Assembly: GCA_025656455.1 (NCBI GenBank)
Contig: JAHXHS010000025.1
Coordinates: 1 to 64,000, forward strand
DNA from: Candidatus Thiodiazotropha sp. (ex Epidulcina cf. delphinae)
GTDB taxonomy: Bacteria; Pseudomonadota; Gammaproteobacteria; Chromatiales; Chromatiaceae
Reading direction: 5' to 3'
Length of the DNA: 64,000 nucleotides
Shown here: positions 52,962-63,179 of the stretch, piece by piece
How positions within the stretch are numbered: position 1 is the stretch's first letter
How the letters are laid out: every line of letters begins with the position of its first letter
Translations under genes and position numbers: made by a program
Notes under the pieces: model-generated
What the model was told of the DNA's origin: nothing
Databases searched by the model: none
What the model saw: only the letters and a program-made list of their open reading frames with translations

Positions 52962-54312
52962 TAGTAGGACGATCCGTTTGTTCTTATTGTGTGCCGGGTT
53001 GCTATTCGCGGCGGCGGTGACGGCGACTCCCCGGATAGCGACATGGCAGACCGCCAACGGGGCCAAGGTTCTGTTTGTCGAAGCCCCTGAGATCCCGATG
53101 GTCGATGTACGGGTGGTATTCGATGCGGGAAGCGCCAGAGACGGTGCGAAGCATGGCGTGACCTCGTTCACCAACAGCCTGCTGACCGAGGGCGCCGGCG
53201 ACTGGAGTGCTTACCAGATCGCCGAGCGCATGGAGAATGTGGGCGCGCAACTGGAGGTGGGTTCATTGCGGGACATGGCTTGGGTGTCGGTGCGCTCGCT
53301 GACCGAACGCAAGGCCTTGTCCATCTCCCTGGAGACCCTGGCCACGGTGCTTGCCAAGCCGCGATTCGCCCCGGATGACATTGAGCGGGAGCGTCAGTCG
53401 ATCCTGGCCAGCCTGCTGCAGGATGAGCAGTCGCCAGGCAGTGTGGGTCAGAAACGACTCTATCGATTGGTGTTCGGCGACCATCCCTACGCCGCCGACC
53501 CGGAAGGCACCGCTGAGTCTGTCAAATCGCTCACCCGTGAGGATCTGCTGGCGGCACACCAGCGCCTGTATGTGGCGCGCAACGCCCTGGTGGCCATCGT
53601 GGGGGCGGTCGACAAGGCACGGGCAAGAGACATTGCCGAGCAGGTAACCGTCGCCCTTCCCGCCGGTGAAGCGGCTCCACCCATACCACCGGTAGAGGCG
53701 TTGCAACAGGCGGTAGAGGAGCGGATTCCCTTCCCATCCACCCAGTCTCATCTCTATCTCGGACAGCCCGGGATGCGGCGGGGAGATCCTGACTATTTTC
53801 CGCTCTACGTGGGCAATCATATTTTGGGCGGCAGCGGTCTTGTCTCTCTGCTCAGCGAAGAGGTGCGGGAGAAGCGGGGCTTGAGTTACAGTGTCTATAG
53901 CTACTTTCTGCCGATGCGGCAATTCGGCCTGTTTCAACTCGGCCTGCAGACAAAGAATGAGCAGGCCGAAGAGGCGTTGCGAGTGGTGAAGAGCACCCTC
54001 GAGCGCTTTATCGGGGAAGGGCCGACGGAAGAGGAACTGCAAGCCGCCAAGCAGAATATCACCGGCGGATTTCCGTTGCGTGTCGCCTCGAACGGCAAGA
54101 TCGTGGAATATTTGGCGGTTATCGGTTTTTACGGATTGCCCCTCGACTATCTGGACACCTTTACGGAAAAGGTGCGCGACATCACCCGGGAAGGGATTCG
54201 TGATGCCTTCAAGCGTCGCGTCGATCCGGATCGGCTGGTCAGGGTGCGGGTGGGCCGCCTGAGCCCCCCTGTCGCACAGGTCGCTGAAGATGCCGGCGGC
54301 GCCAAACAGTGA
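52951..54312 (+). CDS. M16 peptidase-like protein, inactive subunit
   Basis: A 453-residue exported partner of the preceding peptidase. It has an N-terminal signal (LFLLCAGLLFAAAVTA) and the two M16 domains, but the HxxEH position reads VTSFTNSLLTEG, so zinc cannot bind. The C-terminal part keeps the conserved substrate-binding arginine/tyrosine region (REKRGLSYSVYSYF). This is normal for the R/Y-type partner of M16 pairs. It overlaps the previous gene, so the two are made together. Confidence 0.88.
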   Translation: MMIDSRTIRLFLLCAGLLFAAAVTATPRIATWQTANGAKVLFVEAPEIPMVDVRVVFDAGSARDGAKHGVTSFTNSLLTEGAGDWSAYQIAERMENVGAQLEVGSLRDMAWVSVRSLTERKALSISLETLATVLAKPRFAPDDIERERQSILASLLQDEQSPGSVGQKRLYRLVFGDHPYAADPEGTAESVKSLTREDLLAAHQRLYVARNALVAIVGAVDKARARDIAEQVTVALPAGEAAPPIPPVEALQQAVEERIPFPSTQSHLYLGQPGMRRGDPDYFPLYVGNHILGGSGLVSLLSEEVREKRGLSYSVYSYFLPMRQFGLFQLGLQTKNEQAEEALRVVKSTLERFIGEGPTEEELQAAKQNITGGFPLRVASNGKIVEYLAVIGFYGLPLDYLDTFTEKVRDITREGIRDAFKRRVDPDRLVRVRVGRLSPPVAQVAEDAGGAKQ

Positions 54313-54366
54313 TTGCCCGAAACGTTATATTTTTCAGTGTTTCCGGATTAATAACGACCCTTCGGG

Positions 54367-54388
54367 CTAGTGTAGGACACTACACTAG
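54367..54388. repeat. 22-base CTAGTGTAG hairpin, copy 2
   Basis: Identical to 35940-35961. Here it sits 6 bases before the rsmD start codon, exactly where a ribosome-binding site should be, and no other Shine-Dalgarno sequence is seen. If transcribed from upstream, the hairpin could reduce translation of rsmD. Confidence 0.8.
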
Positions 54389-54394
54389 TACATC

Positions 54395-54967
54395 ATGAAG
54401 TCAGGACAAACAACGCGTCAGGTGCGGATTATAGGCGGTGTGCATCGAGGCAGGCGTCTGCCCTTCGTCGATCTGCCCGGCTTGAGGCCCACCGGCGACC
54501 GAATCAGGGAGACCTTGTTCAATTGGCTGCAGCCGGTCATGGATGGCGCCCGCTGCCTGGATCTGTTCGCGGGCAGTGGCGCTCTGGGTATGGAGGCGGC
54601 CTCCCGCGGCGCCCGCAAGGTGGTAATGCTCGATTCTGCTGCCGCGGTGGTCAGGCAATTGGAAGAGAATAGGCGTTTGCTCCGATTGGATCAGGTCTCC
54701 ATTGTCAGGGCCGATGCCTTGCAGTGGCTGGAACAGGATCCCACCCCGTTCGACGTGGTTTTCCTCGATCCGCCATTTGCCGGGAATCTGCTGGGCCCGC
54801 TCTGTCAGCGATTGTGTCAGGGTTGGTTGGCGGATGGCGCCCGCATCTATCTGGAAGATGCCGTCATGCGGGCCATGCCGGTCCTCCCCAGCGGATGGGA
54901 ATTGTTGAAGGAGATGACGGCCGGTCAAGTCCGTTATGGATTGGCCTATGCGCCGCTGCCAGGGTGA
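54395..54967 (+). CDS. rsmD: 16S rRNA m2G966 methyltransferase RsmD
   Basis: RsmD methylates G966 of 16S rRNA. The 190-residue product has RIIGGVHRGRRL at the start, RPTGDRIRETLFNWL, the SAM-binding LDLFAGSGALGMEAASRGA and the catalytic DPPF. It precedes coaD, the usual neighbour in gammaproteobacteria. A short hairpin repeat occupies the expected ribosome-binding site. Confidence 0.95.
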   Translation: MKSGQTTRQVRIIGGVHRGRRLPFVDLPGLRPTGDRIRETLFNWLQPVMDGARCLDLFAGSGALGMEAASRGARKVVMLDSAAAVVRQLEENRRLLRLDQVSIVRADALQWLEQDPTPFDVVFLDPPFAGNLLGPLCQRLCQGWLADGARIYLEDAVMRAMPVLPSGWELLKEMTAGQVRYGLAYAPLPG

Positions 54968-54976
54968 TAATTATCA
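54965..54976. promoter_or_regulatory. 12-bp palindrome upstream of coaD, weak Fur-box-like
   Basis: TGATAATTATCA is a perfect palindrome that overlaps the rsmD stop codon, about 70 bases before coaD. It resembles part of a Fur box (GATAAT units) but covers only two units, so a role is speculative. Confidence 0.25.
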
Positions 54977-54996
54977 TTCATCGGACCGATTTCTGA

Positions 54997-57523
<2,527 letters not shown>

Positions 57524-57939
57524 TCCACCGGGAAACGGTTGGAAATAATTGCAAAAAAGTTCTTAAAGTTGGAAACTCGCCATTGAATTTGTCTGGATTT
57601 TAGCTCAAGCTTCCGTGCCAGATGTTGCTACTCCTTCGGCCTGAATGCTTGTGGATGCGGCAAAGCGTTGGACGGGTGACTGCAAATCTGTATCCAGTGG
57701 ATGACCTTTCTGTTGTCCGGGGATGGGGATACCAGATGCAGCCGTCCCTGTTTTGTTTGTTTCTGGGGAGCGTCCCAAATAGGTCATCGCAGCGTTGAAG
57801 TCCTTGACCAGGGCGGCATCGCAGATGATGCCCTGCTGTGATCTATTTGGGAAATTCCGTATCAGCAACGATCAGGTGGAAGGAGTACGCAGCACCTGTC
57901 ACACAATCTAAAAAATTTGCAGAGAGATCGAGAGTAATT
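57524..57939. other. Intergenic region ggt to the Lpp-like gene
   Basis: About 415 bases. A minus-strand frame of 87 codons at 57605-57868 is open but shows no family, start signal or neighbour that would support it, so I do not call it. The promoter of the lipoprotein gene should lie in the AT-rich 57841-57930 part. Confidence 0.4.
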
Positions 57940-58215
57940 ATGAAAACCACCATCAAGAAAATTGCCGCTTTAATTCTCAGTGTCGGACTGCTGTCGGGTT
58001 GTGCCAGTAATGGCGGGAACCTGGCAGGCGATATCGCAAATGCACAAGCAGCCGCTGACGCCGCCATGAAGGCCGCAAAAGAGGCTCAGTTGGATGCCGC
58101 CACCGCTCAGGGTACCGCCGATGCCGCCTTGAAGGCTGCGAATGCCGCCAAGGATGCCGCAGAGGCTTGTAATGAGCGCTGTGGACGGATGTCAGAAAAG
58201 GCTATGGCGAAATAA
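57940..58215 (+). CDS. Lpp-like alanine-zipper outer-membrane lipoprotein
   Basis: A 91-residue lipoprotein with signal KKIAALILSVGLLSGC (lipobox LSGC; Cys about 21), then a repeated Ala-rich heptad region (AQAAADAAMKAAKEAQLDAATA and following, typical of an alanine zipper trimer) and a C-terminal lysine (SEKAMAK), the residue that Lpp uses to join peptidoglycan. It resembles OprI/Lpp of pseudomonads. ATG 57940 is the start because the lipoprotein signal begins there. A terminator follows. An L,D-transpeptidase gene, the type of enzyme that attaches Lpp, is the next gene (convergent). Confidence 0.88.
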   Translation: MKTTIKKIAALILSVGLLSGCASNGGNLAGDIANAQAAADAAMKAAKEAQLDAATAQGTADAALKAANAAKDAAEACNERCGRMSEKAMAK

Positions 58216-58256
58216 GTTAACCCGGTTAACTGTTATCCCGCTTTTCGCGGGAGAGA

Positions 58257-58290
58257 AGCCCGGCTGGCCCAAGGTCCGCCGGGCTTTTTT
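58257..58290 (+). terminator. Terminator of the Lpp-like gene
   Basis: AGCCCGGC and GCCGGGCT form an 8-bp stem around a 13-base loop, followed by TTTTTT. It lies 41 bases after the stop codon. Confidence 0.85.
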
Positions 58291-58379
58291 ATTCGGCACT
58301 CTTTCCCCTTTGGTCGCATGGGTATTTCGTCAAACGAGAACGGGAGAAACGACGGTTGTCCGTCCAGAAACAAGACGAT

Positions 58380-58465
58380 TTCTCTCGCAAAGACGCAAAG
58401 ATCGCAAAGTTATAACGTATTGTTTTTCCCTTGGCGATCTTTGCGTCTTTGCGAGAGTTTTTCTT
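58380..58465. repeat. Dispersed palindromic repeat, copy 3
   Basis: Arms TCTCTCGCAAAGACGCAAAG and the inverted CTTTGCGTCTTTGCGAGAG enclose a short AT-rich centre. It belongs with 17246-17335 and 43881-43960. It is the most symmetrical of the three and lies between two convergent genes. Confidence 0.8.
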
Positions 58466-58477
58466 TCCGGATGGGCG

Positions 58478-59455
58478 CTATCGCCCACCAGCGACGGTAT
58501 TTCCCTTCCATAGGTAGAGCGGCATGGGTATGCCGGTCTTCTGTCTTGCAAAGTCTTGTAACTGATCCCAGTCGGGCCGGCGTTCATCTGCCCCCAGCCG
58601 GGTGATCACCGCGTCGACCAGCTCCGTGTAGTTGTGACCCTTCTCCTCGACATATTCGATCAGCGGTGGGTGTATTTGGACATAGAGTTCGCCCTTCAGC
58701 CAGCCGGCCTTGAAGGGTTTATCGATAATCCTGACCGGTACGCCTACTTCAACTTCCTCGAAAAAACGTTCAACGTTCTCAGGGTAGAGACGGATGCAGC
58801 CATGACTGACCCGCATCCCGACCCCATAGGGTTTATTGGTGCCATGCAACAAATAGCCGTTCATGCCGAGATAGATGGCGTGACTCCCCAGCGGATTGTC
58901 CGGACCCGGGGGGACCACAGGCGGCAGTGGGTCTCCCTCCTCTTCATGCTCCTTGAGAATAGATTCGGGCACGGTCCAGCTCGGGTCCTTTTTCTTGCCA
59001 ATCACCGTGGTCTTTCCCGTCGGTGTGCTCCATCCCTCACGCCCTATGCCGATCGGATAGGTGACCACCACCGGCCGATCCTTGGGAAAATAGTAGAGCC
59101 GCAACTCAGCGAGGTTTATGACCAGGCCTTCCCGGGGGCCGGGTGGCAGGATGTACTGCTGCGGAATGACGACTTCCGAACCTTCACCCGGCAACCAGGC
59201 GTCCACATCGGGATTGGCCGCCACCATTTGTCGGTAACCGATGTCATAGATGCGGGCGATATCGGAGAAGGTCTCTTCGTAGCGCGTCGTGAGGGTGAAG
59301 ATCCGTCCGACCACATCATCGCCCTCAGCGGGCAGGTCGAAGGTGACCCCGTGGGCGAGGCGTGAAAAAACCAGGAACAACAGAACTGATAATGCTGGCT
59401 TCAATCTTATAAGTCCGAGTATCGTGTAATGACCCACCGAGCCTGGACGAGGCAA
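58478..59455 (-). CDS. L,D-transpeptidase (YkuD/ErfK family) with LysM-like domain
   Basis: A 325-residue periplasmic protein: a signal region (about 15-37), a LysM-like segment (about 45-95, RYEETFSDIARIYDIGYRQM in part, NPDVDAWLPG) and a YkuD catalytic domain (about 100-245) with HGTNKPYGVG and SHGCIRLYPENV, where the cysteine attacks the peptide. Such enzymes attach Lpp to peptidoglycan or make 3-3 cross-links. The next gene encodes an Lpp-like protein with a C-terminal lysine, so attachment is the likely role. The start codon is uncertain (TTG 59455 or an internal one). Confidence 0.9.
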   Translation of the reverse strand: MPRPGSVGHYTILGLIRLKPALSVLLFLVFSRLAHGVTFDLPAEGDDVVGRIFTLTTRYEETFSDIARIYDIGYRQMVAANPDVDAWLPGEGSEVVIPQQYILPPGPREGLVINLAELRLYYFPKDRPVVVTYPIGIGREGWSTPTGKTTVIGKKKDPSWTVPESILKEHEEEGDPLPPVVPPGPDNPLGSHAIYLGMNGYLLHGTNKPYGVGMRVSHGCIRLYPENVERFFEEVEVGVPVRIIDKPFKAGWLKGELYVQIHPPLIEYVEEKGHNYTELVDAVITRLGADERRPDWDQLQDFARQKTGIPMPLYLWKGNTVAGGR

Positions 59456-59556
59456 ATCGTAGGCAGTATCTCATGATGACGCCTGTGGATAGTGTACCCG
59501 ACGATGCCCATGATCGCTGAGAAATATTGTCCACTTTAGGGCGTACTGCATCCCTA

Positions 59557-59586
59557 TTAACCCGGCAACCTAATATATTGGGTTAA
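59557..59586. repeat. Solo palindrome with TTAACCCGGCAACC end
   Basis: TTAACCCGGCAACCTAATAT followed by ATTGGGTTAA is an imperfect palindrome matching the outermost ends of the elements at 85-343 and 47517-47762, joined without any interior. It may be an internally deleted element. The rest of 59456-59811 shows no gene that I can support. Confidence 0.6.
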
Positions 59587-59811
59587 TAGAAGGAGTACAG
59601 GTTGCAGGGTGGGGCATTCTAAAGAATTGGCTTGCCAGGTCGATAGCCTCCTCAATGGAGCTATTTTCCTTTTAGATCAAGAACCTCTGTGTATCCGCCG
59701 TCTGTTCAATACATCCCTGGTTGGGGTATCGCGGATGAAAAACGGATGGTCAGGCCAATTTTCCGGAGAAGCCGGCAGGATTCATATCTGGAAACCCGAA
59801 CAGGATATCGC

Positions 59812-60585
59812 ATGCGTCGAATCGCGCTCATCAATCAAAAGGGGGGGGTGGGTAAGACCACGATCACCACCAATCTGGGGCACGCCCTGGCGCTCGCGGG
59901 TCACCGGGTCAGCGTTATCGATCTCGATCCACAGGGACAGCTGGCGGCAAACTATGGGATCTTTCGCGCACCATCGAAAGGGATCGATCAAGTGATATTG
60001 AATGGTGCGGATCCCGCGACAGTAAGGCTGGGAATCCGGGATATGCTCACCCTGATTCCGGCAGGCGCAAGGTTGCAGGAGGTTGAGTATCGTCAAGACG
60101 GCGGCGCCTCCCGCGCCCGACTGTTGCTGCACGCACTGGAGGGGGCGATGACCGACCAGGCATTCGTACTGTTCGATTGTCCACCCTCTTCAGGCCTGCT
60201 GGTGGCGAATGCCATATTTGCCGCGGACGAAGCCTTTATTCCCGTGAGCGGCGATCATATGTCTTTGAACGGTTTGGCAAAAATGCTGAAGACCTTGAAG
60301 CGGTTCGAACCCTATCTCGACAGGCCCGTCAGGCAGTGGATCGGCTTGAATCGCTATTTTCCCCGTCGCAGGCTCGCCAGGGAGGTCCAGGGCAAGCTCA
60401 GGCAGCACTTTCCTGAGCAGTTGTTGAGCATACCGATTCGTGAAGCAGCGGCGATTGCCGAATGCCCGGGAGTCGGACGAACGATATTCGAATACAAGCC
60501 TTCCAGCCGATCAGCGAAGGAGTTCATGCTTCTGGCTGAGGAGCTTCTTGAGCGGAGCCCGGAATCTGCGGCATGCAGACCTTAA
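59812..60585 (+). CDS. ParA/MinD-type ATPase
   Basis: A 257-residue deviant Walker-A ATPase: KGGVGKTTITTNL at residue 10, DLDPQGQLAANYG (switch I) and LFDCPPSSG (switch II/Walker B). The C-terminal part (IREAAAIAECPG) fits ParA-like proteins that position protein complexes. No parB gene or parS site is adjacent; a STAS protein gene follows 68 bases downstream, so this ParA probably belongs to a signalling or chemotaxis-type system rather than chromosome partitioning. I use ATG 59812; a longer frame to 59689 has no family similarity. Confidence 0.88.
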   Translation: MRRIALINQKGGVGKTTITTNLGHALALAGHRVSVIDLDPQGQLAANYGIFRAPSKGIDQVILNGADPATVRLGIRDMLTLIPAGARLQEVEYRQDGGASRARLLLHALEGAMTDQAFVLFDCPPSSGLLVANAIFAADEAFIPVSGDHMSLNGLAKMLKTLKRFEPYLDRPVRQWIGLNRYFPRRRLAREVQGKLRQHFPEQLLSIPIREAAAIAECPGVGRTIFEYKPSSRSAKEFMLLAEELLERSPESAACRP

Positions 60586-60653
60586 GCTTTTCCCAGGGTT
60601 GTCGATAGCCTTGACAAGTAATATAAAGAGCCAGCTTGTCTCAGGGAGTTAAC

Positions 60654-60965
60654 ATGTCCATATCCAGCGAATTATCCAGTGACGAAAAGAGCGTCACCAT
60701 CAAGATAGCCGGGCGTTTTGATTTCTCCACTCACCAAGAGTTTATGCAAGCCTATAAGGCCTTTCCCAAGGGAGAGAAGTGTTTTGTGGTGGATTTGACC
60801 AATGCGGAGTATTTGGACAGCTCTGCCATGGGGATGTTGTTGCAACTGCGTGAGCATAGCGCCGGCCAGAGCGATAGCGTGGTGTTGAAGAACGGCAACG
60901 AGGCTGTGCAGGATGTACTGCGGATAGCCAATTTCGGCAAACTATTTACTATCCATGGCGCTTAA
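60654..60965 (+). CDS. STAS-domain anti-sigma-factor antagonist
   Basis: A 103-residue single STAS domain. The conserved phospho-serine region is DLTNAEYLDSSAMGMLLQL (Ser about residue 57), as in SpoIIAA-type proteins that release an anti-sigma factor when unphosphorylated. GGGAG precedes ATG 60654. It follows the ParA-like gene and they are probably one operon. The kinase/anti-sigma partner and phosphatase are not nearby, so the output is unknown. Confidence 0.9.
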   Translation: MSISSELSSDEKSVTIKIAGRFDFSTHQEFMQAYKAFPKGEKCFVVDLTNAEYLDSSAMGMLLQLREHSAGQSDSVVLKNGNEAVQDVLRIANFGKLFTIHGA

Positions 60966-60998
60966 CCCGGATATTTCTCCCGGCCGCTGATACTGTTA

Positions 60999-61024
60999 TT
61001 AACCCGGCACCTTAATAATTAACC
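60999..61024. repeat. Solo TTAACCCGGCACC palindrome
   Basis: TTAACCCGGCACCTTAATAA followed by TTAACC resembles the joined element ends at 59557 but is more diverged. It lies 70 bases upstream of ychF and may overlap its promoter. Confidence 0.45.
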
Positions 61025-61096
61025 TTTTGATTTAAGGAGTGCAAATCGGCACGCCTTTCCGGTATGCTGGCCCCTTTTTTTCCGGGGGCCTCTTTC

Positions 61097-62188
61097 ATGG
61101 GTTTCAAATGCGCTATCGTGGGATTGCCGAATGTCGGTAAATCGACTTTGTTCAATGCCTTGACCAGAGCCACCATCGCGGCGGAAAACTACCCTTTTTG
61201 CACCATCGACCCCAATGTGGGGGTGGTGCCCTTGCCTGATCCCCGCCTGGATGTGATTGCCGATATCGTCAAGCCACAGGCCGTCATCCCCACAACCATG
61301 CAGTTCGTCGATATCGCCGGTCTGGTTGCCGGCGCCTCCAAGGGCGAGGGGCTGGGCAACAAGTTTTTGGCCAATATCCGTGAAACCGACGCCGTCGCCC
61401 AGGTGGTGCGCTGTTTCGAAAACGACGATGTGGTGCATGTCGCCGGCCGGGTCGATCCCGCCGGTGATGTGGAGGTGATCAATACCGAGTTGGCGCTGGC
61501 GGACCTGGAGTCGGTGGAGAAGGCCCTGGACAAGTGCGCGAGGCAGGCCAAGACCGGCGACAAGAAGGTGTTGGCCCGGAAGGCCCTGCTGGAGAGGGTT
61601 CGTGACCATCTGGATAGGGGTAAACCGGTGCGCGGCATGGACCTGAGCGAGGATGAAGGGTCCGAGGTACGGGATCTGTTTCTGCTGACCGTCAAGCCGG
61701 TGCTCTATATCGCCAACGTCGCGGAGGATGGATTTGAAGACAACCCCCATCTCGACACCCTGGCCGCCCTGGTTGCTGACGAAGGGGCGGAAGTGGTGCC
61801 GGTCTGCGCCGCCATCGAAGCCGAGATCGTTGAACTGGATGAAGAGGAGAGAGGGGAGTTTCTCACCGACATGGGGTTGCATGAGCCGGGTCTGAACCGA
61901 GTTGTCAGGGCAGGCTATAGACTGCTTGGGCTTGAGACCTATTTCACCGCTGGCGAAAAGGAGGTCAGGGCATGGACGATCCCCGAGAACGCCACCGCGC
62001 CCCAGGCAGCCGGGGTGATCCACACCGATTTCGAACGGGGTTTCATACGCGCCGAAGTCGTTGCCTACGAGGATTTCGTCGCCTGCAAGGGAGAGCCGGG
62101 CGCCCGGGAGGCCGGCAAGCTACGCGCCGAGGGCAAGGAGTATGTCGTCAGGGACGGAGATGTCATCCATTTCCGCTTCAATGTCTGA
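61097..62188 (+). CDS. ychF: Redox-regulated ATPase YchF (OLA1 family)
   Basis: YchF is an Obg-family ATPase that binds ribosomes and acts in stress responses. The 363-residue product has the P-loop [14 protein letters not shown], the switch [23 protein letters not shown], a NVAE motif at the place of NKxD (giving ATP preference), and the C-terminal TGS domain ([25 protein letters not shown] in part, [15 protein letters not shown]). ATG 61097 is used; an upstream in-frame start at 61064 lacks similarity. It is complete and normal. Confidence 0.96.
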   Translation: MGFKCAIVGLPNVGKSTLFNALTRATIAAENYPFCTIDPNVGVVPLPDPRLDVIADIVKPQAVIPTTMQFVDIAGLVAGASKGEGLGNKFLANIRETDAVAQVVRCFENDDVVHVAGRVDPAGDVEVINTELALADLESVEKALDKCARQAKTGDKKVLARKALLERVRDHLDRGKPVRGMDLSEDEGSEVRDLFLLTVKPVLYIANVAEDGFEDNPHLDTLAALVADEGAEVVPVCAAIEAEIVELDEEERGEFLTDMGLHEPGLNRVVRAGYRLLGLETYFTAGEKEVRAWTIPENATAPQAAGVIHTDFERGFIRAEVVAYEDFVACKGEPGAREAGKLRAEGKEYVVRDGDVIHFRFNV

Positions 62189-62242
62189 TATTGACACTGG
62201 GCCGAGGCAACAGTATATTCCACGCCCTTCATAACCTCTTCC

Positions 62243-62319
62243 GGCAAGGTAGCTCAGTTGGTTAGAGCACAGCACTCATAATGCTGGGGTCGGCAGTTCG
62301 AATCTGCCCCTTGCTACCA
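62243..62319 (+). tRNA. tRNA-Met (elongator, anticodon CAT)
   Basis: A 77-base cloverleaf with acceptor stem GGCAAGG/CCTTGCT, D-arm GCTC..GAGC, anticodon stem CAGCA/TGCTG with loop CTCATAA (CAT at 62277-62279), T-arm GGCAG/CTGCC with TTCGAAT and an encoded CCA. It does not start with the unpaired C of an initiator tRNA. tRNA-Ile2 with modified CAT cannot be fully excluded, but the sequence is close to enterobacterial elongator tRNA-Met. Confidence 0.95.
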
Positions 62320-62334
62320 ATTAAATCAATGAGT

Positions 62335-62361
62335 TAGCGGCGTTTTCGCCGCGCTTTTTTT
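62335..62361 (+). terminator. Terminator after tRNA-Met
   Basis: GCGGCG-TTTT-CGCCGC hairpin followed by GCTTTTTTT, 17 bases after the tRNA. Confidence 0.85.
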
Positions 62362-62423
62362 CCTCACTGTGGGGCGATTAATATTCATCGCCGGGGATTT
62401 GGTGATTAGCGTCTATTGGCGGT

Positions 62424-62762
62424 CTACTCATTTCCCCCAGTGGTATCTGACGGTGGTACGGAACCCGTGTCCGGTTCGGGCAGAATAAAATCGTCATCCG
62501 CAGGATTGCCGCAATCAGTGAAAATGACGCTGTTCTCATCCAGGTTATAGTAATAGTCAACCCCTTCGGGTACGTCTACCTTTCGTAGCGTTGAAAGACC
62601 CGATATTTCCGAATCAGCAAACGCCACGGTTACGTCTTTGTATAGTTTTTGTGTGACGCCTTTTCGCCAGCCCTTCGACTCGAGTAGCTGGCGATCCTGT
62701 GACGAGAGTCCGCCTTGTTTCAAGGGGTCACGGTTTGCGTCAAATATTCCATAGTGTTTCAT
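62424..62762 (-). CDS. Hypothetical small acidic protein
   Basis: A 112-residue acidic, soluble protein with no recognised domain. It starts MKHYGIFDANRDPLKQGG, has SSQDRQLLESKGWRKG and ends in a Pro/Asp-rich low-complexity tail (PADDDFILPEPDTGSV). A good ribosome-binding site (AGGAGAAAG) precedes the ATG at 62762. Codon use is close to the host's. It lies between the tRNA gene and the MITE, on the opposite strand to ychF. Confidence 0.6.
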   Translation of the reverse strand: MKHYGIFDANRDPLKQGGLSSQDRQLLESKGWRKGVTQKLYKDVTVAFADSEISGLSTLRKVDVPEGVDYYYNLDENSVIFTDCGNPADDDFILPEPDTGSVPPSDTTGGNE

Positions 62763-63013
62763 GACTTTCTCCTTTTTGAACAGGTATCCATGTAGGGTGC
62801 GGCCCTACCGCACCATGGCAGGTTGTGGCGCCTAAACTCACAATGGCCCACGACACTCGGCACAGGCTTGATTAGATTTAGAGTGGATCCGATTAGTATC
62901 ACTCCATTTTGAATGGCTTTGTAAATATCGTAACAGATGGAAGGATTGATTCAATTTTTTCAATCACCAGGAGGGTGGCTTTTGGCATATGGTGTTTGGT
63001 TATGTCTTGTTTA
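62763..63013. other. Intergenic region with GTAGGGTGCGG motif
   Basis: 62792-62820 is the most symmetrical copy of the GTAGGGTGCGGCCCTACCG motif also seen at 5682 and 44002. The rest holds no gene. Confidence 0.5.
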
Positions 63014-63173
63014 GGGCCTCGGAAAAAAAGATTTAACCCAAACTACTTGTCTTCTTGCCCGCCTTCTTTGTTGTAGCTTCGGTTACGTAGGCCCGGCTAC
63101 GCGCCCTTCGCTACGCCTCGAAGGCAGGCAACAATCCGGCGCATTTTGGGTTAAATCTTTTTTTCCGAGGCCC
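63014..63173. mobile_element. 160-bp MITE, copy B (inverted relative to copy A)
   Basis: The reverse complement of 13875-14034 with two differences in 160 bases. TTA flanks both sides (63011-63013 and 63174-63176). It ends six bases from the stop codon of the EAL-receiver gene. The near identity over 49 kb of separation indicates recent movement or gene conversion. Confidence 0.88.
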
Positions 63174-63179
63174 TTATTC

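Noticed and set aside
54965..54976. Fur box before coaD
   Set aside because: Kept only as a weak palindrome; it covers two rather than three GATAAT-type units, and coaD is not a typical iron-regulated gene.
57605..57868. 87-codon minus-strand frame between ggt and the lipoprotein gene
   Set aside because: No recognisable family, no ribosome-binding site, and no partner; composition is not clearly coding.
59609..59995. Plus-strand frame overlapping the start of the ParA-like gene
   Set aside because: It runs into the ParA coding sequence in another frame and has no recognised similarity.
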